From contig CM061105.1 of the NCBI GenBank assembly GCA_030770545.1, forward strand, positions 10,151,001-10,215,000: 64,000 nt of DNA, written 5' to 3'. The notes beneath the pieces are model-generated. The model was not told where the DNA came from and searched no databases. It worked only from the letters and a program-made list of their open reading frames with translations. Position 1 is the first letter of the stretch. Each line of letters starts with the position of its first letter. Positions 32,916-41,751 of the stretch are shown piece by piece. Source of the stretch: Macropodus opercularis (lineage: Eukaryota > Chordata > Actinopteri > Anabantiformes > Osphronemidae). The position numbers were made by a program, and so were the translations under genes.

Positions 32916-35733
32916 ACAATAATAAAGGTTTCCCTAATAACACAAGCAGACCAAACCCAAATGGAAAACAGCTCCTCCGGTAAAGTCCCACACTTGTACA
33001 TATATCCTCTCATTAACCCAGTTGCTGTTGGGCCAAATTACACCGACAGGCCTTCGAGATTTAGTTGTGATGGCGACGCAAGAGTTAAGTCAAACAAATG
33101 TGTTTCATCAAACTGCAGTTTGGGCTTCTCTGCATAAAGGAATTGAAGCGGGGAGCAGGAAGAGGAGGAGTGAGGGAATGTGTGCGGGTGAGAAGTTGGA
33201 AGCAGAGCCCCGAGGAAACCAATCAGAACTTCTCCACCCTCCCTTCCTGTGTCAAAGCCACCGGGGTCTCAGGTGTGCCTTCCATGAGCTAATACCTTCC
33301 AAACTTGATTGTTTGTGTTAGAGTAATCAGAGTTTTGTAAATTACCATTTTGGAAACGATAGTCCCATGGTTGATAAACACAATGGCAATATAGTTGGGG
33401 AACACCACAAACTATACATCTCACGATGAGAGTTTCATCCTACAGATGATTGTGAGGTTGAAATCTTCCTCGTGGGCCAAATAAAATGAAATATTTCGAA
33501 GTTAGAAAAATAGAGTTTCATCAGGTGAGGTGGTTTACAAACACTATAAAAGTAAAAAGAGACTAATGTTAACAAGAAGTGGCAGTCTCATTCTGCGTGA
33601 AGGACGTAAACACAAACTCCCATATTTATATGATTTGATAAAGTAATGAAGGAGTTATTCCACTTCCAAGCTCTCGCACGCAAATGCAGTCAAATATTTA
33701 TCATAACTGACAAGGTGAGTGAGAATATCAATCATATTCTCAAGACAGCTTGAGTTATTAAGTGAGCCAATGTAACAGTATTACAAAACTGAGAATAACA
33801 AACTTATTTATCTCGCCTCCTGCATGTGTGTGTGCACAGAGTTGCGTGCGTGTGTGTTTATGTGTCTGACAGCATCAGACAGAGAGAGAGTGTCGCATGC
33901 CTTCCTGTTCCTGTACCACCCTCCAACCCCAGAGCCGCAGACTCAAGGCAGTTTCCAGAATCAAACAATTTCACGCAGCTACTGGAGGAGGAAATGAACT
34001 GAGCCCAGAGCAATAATAAAATTATACAAATGTTATTACAGACTCGCCTGCTACTGTCCTACTTTAATTCAAATTTGGGCACTCCAGGCAGCGCTGGTGG
34101 CAGAGACCTTCCTGAATAAATCAACATTAGCTTACGTCTAAATTATTAAGGAAGTGGGAGACTTTCTTGTTTATAGTATGAATTATTAAACAAGTGTTTA
34201 ACGCAGTTTTTCTTCACGAATCCCCAAATATTAATTGCTAATGATCTTTAAGGTGTGTGTTTTATCTTTTGCCCCTGTTGTATGCTGGGAATTGACAGTT
34301 TGAATTTTCAAGTTGCAAGAAATCAGCCTGTTTTCCATTGGATAAGCATGACATGCACTTTGAGATATAATTTTGTGGCCATTGTTTGTATTTGCCGTGA
34401 CTGTGCGTCAGCCGCTGTGAGACCATCCAGGACTGAGTTGATGCGGCGTTCAGGAGCTTAATAGACAGCTGAAACAGGGCTGGTTTATTGCTTGCTGTCA
34501 CATTTGCTTTGCGCTGCAGTAATTGAGGAGTCTGCAGTCATCTCTGGAAGACTGTCAATGCACAGTGAGGACGTTTTTCAATGAAAAGCCAGGATTAGTA
34601 AGGCCATTCACAGAATGGACTCATATAGTAGCCTGAAAATGTATTAACAGAATTTTCAACATGGTTTTGCTCTGTATTCCAGAGCAGATTTAATATTTCA
34701 CCCTTATGAAATTCATAACAAAACCACATTTCCAATTCAACAGGGACGTCTGTCCTCTGCTTTCTGTCTCTGTTTAATCTTCAGGTGAGCAAGGGCTGAT
34801 AAATCAAACTTGAGTAAGCCTGCCCCACATCTGCCCCATGAGGGAATAGTCAATGCATGAAATATCAGATTTATGTACTCATTTATTTGGACTACAAAAA
34901 AATATTAAGGGGGGTTGGCCTCAGGCCACAGACGCTTGAGGGACAGCATGTCTGCAGGTCAGCAGGCAACTGCTGCAAACATCAGTGCTGTTGAAGCACA
35001 GCTGGCCTTGAAGCTTGACAATCGCACAATGCTTGTTTATATGGATAAAATCTGAATTACAAAAATGTATTTGAAATTTTCTTCACGTTGGTCAGTTTGA
35101 CAGAAAAATCTACATAAATAATGTACTGTAGAACAATGTAGTGCTTTAGAAGGCTGCAGCTGAATCCTGGGCCTGTGGTGGGAAGACTTGATGTCACTGT
35201 GTAGGTCTGAATTCTGGACCAATTTCAAATGAAATGTGACTCAGACTTAGGAAGAAACTGGTCTACATGTACATCCGAGGCTCATGGCTGCCCTCCCCTG
35301 GAGAAATGCGAACGGGAGCATGTTCTTCACAGCCAGGCATCCTCGCCGTGGCCAGAGGACGGCGCTGTTGTCACATGACACTAAACGCGCATTCTTCGCA
35401 AGGGAGATGTGGGAGTTGGCCCATGTAGGAGCGGAACCAATGTTCATTTAGTATCTGAGTAGCACTGGCATCGACGTTTTGCAAGCACAATACTGCTGTG
35501 CTGTGCAGTCAACTTGACACGAAGCTGCAGCATCAGTGGAGCAGGTCATTTCATCCATATTACACAATTACAGAGCAAATCGCACCTGTTCTAAGAAAGG
35601 AAATAAAGTGTAACACATAACGGATCATTTAGTGTCTGAACGGGGTGACATGAAGCTATTAGAGGGGTCTAACTCACAATGAACACAGCATTAGACCACA
35701 TTTATCAACAACCTCAACCAGGTCTCTAATATG

Positions 35734-36511
35734 TTTATTAATGTTTAAAAAGATAACAAATGAATGAGACAAGTGAGAATATTTCATCAGTCCCAGAGCT
35801 GAGAAGAACTGAGAACACAACGATTAGACATGTGACTTAAAAAATAAATTAAATTAAATCCTTTTGTAAGCAAATCATAGAGAGAAGTGCTGTAAAAGCC
35901 AAACAACACACAACTGTCCAATACCACGAATTCAAATTAAAAAGCTAAGCTAGCACGTGTTTTCATAATATGAAGTGATTTCCCTGATGAATGATGAAAT
36001 GAGAGATCAGTGTAATAAAACTGGTCAGAGCTTGGAACCCGTAATGTGGCTAATGGTCACAAGGAAAACCTCTGCTGTTGTTACATGTCGAGAACACGGA
36101 GCAAATGTGACACTAATCCCGAAATAACAAGCCAGCGGTTTCTTCTTCACTTCTCCCATTCAGCGTGGTGACCCGCTATAATTGCTTGACCCTACACATA
36201 TTTCTTTAATGCAGTGTATTGTGGGCTGTCATTCTGCAGCATGTAGCGTGTGCTGCATGCCAACGCTGCTACAGGGCCAGTCAGCACCCGAGGAGCAGTA
36301 TTGAACAGGCTGTGGATGTTTGCTACACTGAGGCATAGAATCGCATTAGCTTTACGACAATAAGAGTAATTCAGGCCGTGAACAGAAATCCTAGTCTGCG
36401 TTAGATGACAGCAGTTTCAGCTCCAAAGCTTCATTGTCTTGTTGCTTTACGGATTGGCCTCTGTTTACAGACACCACTTCCCCAGTCGAGTACCAGAAAG
36501 GAGCTCGTTTC
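35734..36511 (-). terminator. aqp4: aqp4 3'UTR with candidate poly(A) signals
   Basis: Downstream of the aqp4 stop the - strand has an ATTAAA variant at 36205-36210 (3'UTR about 310 nt) and a canonical AATAAA at 35734-35739 (about 780 nt). The canonical one is the better candidate. No further exon is seen between them. Confidence 0.4.
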
Positions 36512-36706
36512 TCAGTTTTCTCCAGATCGATGGTTTGGACGGATGATGATGGCAATGTCTTCCGTTTCCACCTCCTTGTATGTTCCTGTGGAGTCCTTAT
36601 GAATGACCTGCTTTAGCCTCTTCTTAACCTCAGGGTCAGGGCAGTACAGGTATTCGTACAGGCCAGCAGCCAGAACGCCGCCGAGAACAGGTCCCACCCA
36701 GTAGAC
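36512..36706 (-). CDS. aqp4: aqp4 last coding exon (helix 6 and cytoplasmic tail)
   Basis: The exon starts VYWVGPVLGGVLAAGLYEYL, the sixth helix, and goes on to a cytoplasmic tail with YKEVETEDIAII before stopping at TGA 36514-36512 after NHRSGEN. The tail is about 17 residues shorter than in mammals and does not end in a PDZ ligand. The -strand frame downstream of the stop stays open for 26 more codons to a TGA at 36433-36431, but the stop is followed by GAA, not the CTA linked to readthrough of mammalian AQP4. Confidence 0.93.
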   Translation of the reverse strand, partial: VYWVGPVLGGVLAAGLYEYLYCPDPEVKKRLKQVIHKDSTGTYKEVETEDIAIIIRPNHRSGEN

Positions 36707-38744
36707 CTACCACAGGAAAAGACAAGGGAGTATTGATGCTGTCACAGCTAAAAATGCAGTTCAGTATCATCCAGGACTTCAGCCTCATTCACCATCAACT
36801 CTCTACGTAGGCAGTGGTGGTTGATTGTGTAATTTTCATTTTTTCATCTTCTTTTTTGTTGAAATTGTGACCTGACCTTTGAACCTTGCTGTCCTAGCCT
36901 AACGTAACAGAGCCTGCCCTGGTAATCATCATCTGAAGGGATCCAGAACATTTCCAGATGACACTGTGACATAGCATCTGAAGCCGTAAGCTGATTTATT
37001 ATTTGTAAAAACTGAAGTGGCACAGCATCAACTCATCTGCAGTCAATGAGTAATAAACCGATCCTGCTCTGTGTCAGTTGTCAGCTAAGGAGCAACCTGA
37101 CCACTGTAGGGAAGTGTCTTTTACCCAGTGGTTCTCAAAGTCAAGCGTGACCAGTGCAGGCCCAAAGGAACGAGCAGGGTTCATGCTGGCTCCCGTGTAG
37201 GGAATCTGAGAAGACACAGAATAGCGTTGTTTTAGTGATAAAACCTCGTGATTTTGTTTAATATTATCAAAGACATATGTTCTCCATGCTGCATACCGTC
37301 ATCGTTTATAACTAACAGAATGTGTTTTATTTAAGACATATGTATGATATGTATAAAGGTCAAAGTAGATGTGTACGCATTTATTTCACAGACCAAAGGA
37401 GAAATCAGAGAGCAGTGTGAGAGATCACATCTATATCCCTGTGTGTTCATTTGCTGTGCACGGTTCAGGGAGACCCCAGAGACCGGTTGCCATGCAATGG
37501 CTGCCTCCAATGAAGATGTGCACGTGGGTGTGAGACAAAGACGTGAGCAATATCACACATCGAAGAACGGCTTCTTTGGTGCAGCTTCTCTTTCTCAACA
37601 CGCATCACCAGCTCCAGCTTTCAGCTCATCAACACTTACGGCACGTGATGCCGATTGTCATAGCTTCAAGGTACTTACAGCAAATAAGTGGCCGATCACT
37701 ACGGCTACACCGATAGCCAAGCCAGCCGAGCCCCCTAGGTCTGTGCGTTTGGGATCGCAGGTGGCGAAGACGGTGAAGACCAACACAAACGTGATGAGGA
37801 GCTCCACAAGGAGCGCTTGGCCAACTGAGACGCTGCAGTTCACCTTAAAAACAGAAGGTAGAAAAGTTCACAGAAAAGCATTCACGCGCGCACACCTGCA
37901 GATTAATATGGTTCTTACCAAGGTCACACCGAGGGTCCCTCTGACAGCAGCAGGCGTGATGAGGTAGACGATCCCTGCTCCCGTGACGGCTCCCAGGCAC
38001 TGAGCCACCACATAGAATAACGCCTTCGCCGCGCTCAGCTTTCTAGTTGCGACCATAGCAGCAGTGACGGCCGGGTTGACGTGTCCGCCGCTGATGTGGC
38101 CGAAACTCTGCACCATGGTGGCGATGCTTAGGCCAAAGCACAGCGAGATAAGAACAAGGTCAGCTGGGGGAGGCTTCTCCTGCTCTGCAGCCCAGTTAAT
38201 TGTGGAGCCCAGACCGAGAAGGACAAAGATGAGAGTGGCCAGGTATTCTCCAGATACAGCCCTGCAGAAGTCCTTGGTCCAGATCCCTTTAAATGCCACC
38301 ATTATGCCAGGACAGTTACACCAGGACAGGAACCTTCTGGCAAAAAGAGTAATGAGTAAAATGATTAGCCTACTTATGTATTCCTGGTGTGTGCACGTGG
38401 CAGAGAAGGCACTGAGCCCTATCAGGACGACTGCCTGTGGGCACAGCATTTATAACTCCACTAGGGATTTAAATCCAGCGCCTTTGCATCAGACAACACC
38501 ACACAGAGCATTCGTTAAACATTGTGCAAAGGGCCAAGTTATCATACCTCAGGCTTAATTGCTGTCGCTCATTGAACTCTAACCAGGATGGAGGGAAAAA
38601 AACTATTGAATATGTTTCATAGCATTTCTATCAATGCTATATCTACTTCACTAATTGATTTAATTAAAAGGCTAAAACTTACCTAATGCACTGACACGGG
38701 CTCAGCCTCTCTGTCTCCGTTGCGTTGGATGTGTCCTCAATCAT
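36512..38744 (-). CDS. aqp4: aqp4, aquaporin-4 water channel, five coding exons
   Basis: The coding exons, in order of translation, are 38744-38683, 38336-37919, 37843-37679, 37205-37125 and 36706-36512, all GT-AG and in phase. Together they give 306 residues (human M1 form: 323). AQP4 is a tetrameric plasma-membrane water channel of glial endfeet and other epithelia. Six membrane helices and two re-entrant loops are evident. The NPA boxes are at 108-110 (GHVNPAV) and 224-226 (SMNPARS). The selectivity filter is F88, H212, A221 and R227, the exact counterparts of human F77, H201, A210 and R216, so a water-specific pore is expected. N162-C-S is a loop C glycosylation sequon near human N153. 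S122 corresponds to human S111, but human S180 is replaced by P191. The C-terminus is short and lacks the mammalian SSV end. Gene order next to kctd1 is as in human. Confidence 0.96.
36873..36885 (+). promoter_or_regulatory. DR1-like nuclear-receptor element in aqp4 intron 4
   Basis: TGACCT T TGAACC is a direct repeat with one-base spacing and one mismatch from the ideal; HNF4, RXR/PPAR and COUP-TF bind such sites. It is a sequence match only. Confidence 0.35.
37125..37205 (-). CDS. aqp4: aqp4 coding exon 4 (second NPA loop)
   Basis: A 27-codon, phase-0 exon reading IPYTGASMNPARSFGPALVT to ENHW. It carries the second NPA box and the pore arginine. Both splice sites are canonical (TCTCAG acceptor, TGG|GTAAAA donor). 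Confidence 0.96.
37679..37843 (-). CDS. aqp4: aqp4 coding exon 3 (loop C, helix 5)
   Basis: A 55-codon, phase-0 exon: VNCSVSVGQALLVELLITFV through FATCDPKRTDLGGSAGLAIG to GHLFA. His in GHLF is the aromatic/arginine filter His. The loop D segment reads CDPKRTD where human has CDSKRTD, so the regulatory serine 180 is missing. The intron before it is only 75 bp. Confidence 0.95.
37919..38336 (-). CDS. aqp4: aqp4 coding exon 2 (helices 1-4, first NPA, M23-type start)
   Basis: The exon reads RFLSWCNCPGI and then MVAFKGIWTKDF (ATG at 38302-38300). That ATG matches the mammalian M23 start, which gives a 274-residue form able to form orthogonal arrays; the array-critical residues after the start (VAF) are kept. 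It continues through EYLATLIFVLLGLGSTINW, loop B with HVNPAV and the third helix, and ends GVTL at a TTG|GTAAGA donor. The acceptor is TTTTTGCCAG. Confidence 0.95.
38683..38744 (-). CDS. aqp4: aqp4 coding exon 1 (M1-type N-terminus)
   Basis: ATG at 38744-38742 opens MIEDTSNATETERLSPCQCI and the exon ends ATTAG|GTAAGT. The split codon AG|A fits exon 2 in frame. Cysteines at residues 17 and 19, with two more in exon 2, recall the palmitoylated cysteines of the mammalian M1 form that limit array formation. The frame stays open upstream to another ATG at 38864-38862, so a still longer N-terminus cannot be excluded. Confidence 0.7.
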
Positions 38745-38885
38745 AAGTCCTCTGGAGTTATCCAACCAGCGCAGACTGTGATCTGCTGTACTCAGCTCAG
38801 GAGTCCACCAGAGAGCAGGTCTGTGAGCCCAGCGTGGTCCACACCTTGAGCACTGGGACTGCATCCACCAGCTTTATTGAGTTAG
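38745..38885 (-). promoter_or_regulatory. aqp4: aqp4 5'UTR and putative core promoter
   Basis: Upstream of the M1-type ATG the - strand has a TATA-like TCAATAAAGC at 38880-38871, about 130 bp above the ATG. A start about 30 bases below it would place the ATG at 38864 outside the mRNA and leave MIED as the first in-frame ATG. The assignment is tentative. Confidence 0.3.
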
Positions 38886-40400
38886 TAACCAGGCATCACC
38901 TCACAGGAATTAAACAGCCTGCTCAAGGGAGGAGTTAGGAGAGTTTGCTTGTAGCGCAGACAGCAAAGTGACTGCAGATCTGCAGATTTGCAATGTACAG
39001 GTTTTATTATAATATAATAAGAGACGCAAAACACAAAGTAGCTTCTGAGGAGCAAAATTATCAGAAAGAATTACAACAGTTTTAAGTATGTATTAAGCAT
39101 ATTCATCTTTATTTAAGCTAATATGAGGAATTACTATAGAGAGAAATGCTTCAGCTTGACAGTGAAATGTTAAATAAATAATATCAGTTGTTTCTGCTGT
39201 TGATATTTACAACAAACATCCAGATTTAGTGGGACTAATGAAGCCAATGACCTAAGGATCAGACGTTTAACCTAAGGAAAGGCCTCATTTCATTGTAAAA
39301 CATAACCCATAAGTTTCATGACTGACGCTAATAAAAGCCTTCTTATTCCCATTTTATCTGCATTAAGGGTTGAAGTGTTTGCACACACGGCTTGTTTAAT
39401 TATCATTTTCATGATAAGCTACCGGAAAGAAACGTGGGCTGTTTAGGATGGAAACGTGTTATCTGTTTTATAATCAAACTAAGACTTTCCTCATAGGTAA
39501 ACCTGTCGCATTCTGTTTTACATGTACATATTTCATCCTTTTAAAGTTACATAAGCTTTATTTGAAGTCCTATTAAGTTTTCCTGCGGTGTTTAAAACCA
39601 AGAACAAAATGTATTACTCTGAAACCTGAAGTTTTAAGGTGTGTAACTCTTATTTGTTATCATTACCTGCATTTGTCCTCTGAGTCCAAAACGACAACAA
39701 CTGCAGCTAGTGAAACGTGATCCATCCTCTGCTTCCATACGTCACTGAACTTTAATTTGTGCTCTAAATATAGATCAAACACGTTGTCTTCACTCGTCCT
39801 ACACGTCCAGGCAATACAAGAGGATACAGTAGCACAGGCTTGTGTCCCTAAGATAAATGATCATCTCCAATTAAAATTTACACACAAATTCAGAAACTCC
39901 TCTGCTGCTCTATGTTTGCATTTCTTTCCAATTAAAAAAGATTTGTGGTGTTTTAAGAAAAGCACCGTGAATAAGACAGCAAGAACTGCCGCGCTTAGCG
40001 TTCACCATATAATTAGTTACAACCAGCATCACATGCATAATTTGACATTAATGTATGCAGTACATTTTTATTTACAATGGTAAATATGGCCACAAGGCTT
40101 ACGCATATACTGAAATTTAAATGTGCCCACTATACAAACTAGGACATTAATGAGCCGCTCTACATAAATCTTTGCAAAACACTTACTTAATGTCACGTGG
40201 AGTTCTTTTGCGTAGTTCCTCCAGGCACCACACGCATCAGATGTGTCCTCTCTTAATTATTAAAAACTTTGCCTTAATTCTACAGATTTGCATGCGTTTC
40301 AAGTTCCAGGTGGTTACGACCATAAAATTAAATTGGAAATGAAGGGGTTAATTTGGCACCCATCATTAAAAAAACTTATGTAAATAAATAGAAGATATAT

Positions 40401-40428
40401 GTTTTTTTGTTTTGTTTTGTTTTGTTTT
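40401..40428. repeat. (TTTTG)n microsatellite
   Basis: Four to five TTTTG units after a T7 run. It could be the reverse complement of an A-rich retroposon tail, but no body is recognised. Confidence 0.85.
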
Positions 40429-40704
40429 ATTATTCAATCCCAGCTGTAACCCTGGGGATTAACCAACAGCAGCTTAAGCAGACTGTCTGTGGTAACAAAC
40501 ATGTTTTCATTACTGAGTAATGCTGCCATGGTTCATTAGACACTAGCTACTGCCTCTGTCAGTGCTGCACTGTGCCAAGGTTTTTGTTATGTAATCTATA
40601 GGTTTGACAGGGAGCCAAGTCACCGACCTGTTGTTGAAAGACAGCACCTATTAAGGGATTGGCTCTTATTGAAGCAACATGAGTACTTCTTTGAAACGCT
40701 CGCT

Positions 40705-40717
40705 TGACCTTTGACCC
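40705..40717 (+). promoter_or_regulatory. DR1 nuclear-receptor element
   Basis: TGACCT T TGACCC: two near-perfect half-sites with a one-base spacer, 1.9 kb upstream of the aqp4 start. The 13-mer and its flanking TT are repeated exactly at 49851-49863. Binding by HNF4, RXR heterodimers or COUP-TF is possible. Confidence 0.45.
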
Positions 40718-41728
40718 TAATATCTACCAATCACATAATTATGCACAGACAGATCTCTAAGTCGTGCCTTTCCACTGGTTTTTTGCTTGTTCATACCCAA
40801 TATTTAGCAAGAAGACACATGAGGCAGCTCCTATCCTATCCTAGGTGGGCATTGCTGCTGTCATAACATGGATCTATAGTCATCCTTTAATTGCTGGCTT
40901 GGACCTGAGCCTCCTCGAGGCTCTTGCTGCTGAAGTGTGAGTAAAGAAGCTACTGTACAGGACATAAATTTAACGTTGACAGCTGTCTTTTCAAACGTCT
41001 TAATGTAGTTTGTAACGTCTCCCTGGTTGCCACCCAAAGCTGGCAGCAGGGTGGAGAGGAGCTATTTACCATTAATCACGCTGCAGTACATCGCAACTAA
41101 TAACAAACACAAACACTGGATAATTAAACTGACTTGAACCATCATTTCTCTTTCTTATCTCTCTCATAGCAAATCGGTCTGCGCTACGAGATTAATTGCA
41201 AATTACTTATAAATTAATGTATATAACTTATTGCAGCAACTGTAGGAATCTTTGCACATCATCCTGTCAAAACACGAAACTAAACACTTTTTCTTTCAGT
41301 TGTGTGTTTCTATTAAACATCAGTGAAATAAGCTACAAAGGGACAAAACAATCTCTCAGTATTAAATGGACAGAGGAGAGAAAAACTGCAGAATGAAGTC
41401 TCACTGGGATGTTAAAGGGACCAAAGCCAAAATAACTATAATTCACCCCACACCCTTTAAAGCAAGGTTCATTCAATCCATTAAGGCTCTGCACACTTTT
41501 CTCCCCCTTCTCCACATCGCACACTGCAAGCATCACTGCGGCGCCGCGATATTTCATCAACTCCACCTCCAGGCTCTGATTGTAGTCTCCCCGTGGGTGA
41601 AGGTTTTGTTATAGTCACTCCCGAGCGTCTGTGGGCAGGAGCTGTGCTGTGGCAGGACACGACGACGCCAGACCCTAAACGCTAGGCTTAACGTATCAAT
41701 ACGCCTAATTACGTAGTTCCTGAAGTGA

Positions 41729-41751
41729 ACACACACACACACACACACACA
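41729..41751. repeat. (AC)n microsatellite
   Basis: Eleven AC units followed by a T6 run. Confidence 0.95.

Larger units (their letters stand above)
30680..36430. other. kctd1-aqp4 intergenic, distal part
   Basis: No exon is supported. The stretch contains two strong CTCF-type motifs (31024-31036 on -, 32903-32915 on +), an AT-rich TAAT block around 32480-32570, and the probable end of the aqp4 3'UTR above 35730. The - strand ORF of 130 codons at 32599-32991 lacks codon structure typical of the real exons here and matches nothing. Confidence 0.55.
36707..38682 (-). other. aqp4: aqp4 introns 4 to 1
   Basis: Introns lie at 36707-37124 (418 bp), 37206-37678 (473 bp), 37844-37918 (75 bp) and 38337-38682 (346 bp). 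Intron 4 carries a DR1-like nuclear-receptor motif at 36873-36885. Long ORFs on the + strand across this block (37344-37967, 38064-38558) are antisense shadows of the aqp4 exons. Confidence 0.85.

Noticed and set aside
37344..37967. 207-codon + strand ORF, the longest in the window
   Set aside because: It runs antisense through aqp4 exon 3 and its introns; the - strand carries the recognisable AQP4 sequence with correct splice sites.
38064..38558. 164-codon + strand ORF
   Set aside because: Antisense shadow of aqp4 exon 2.
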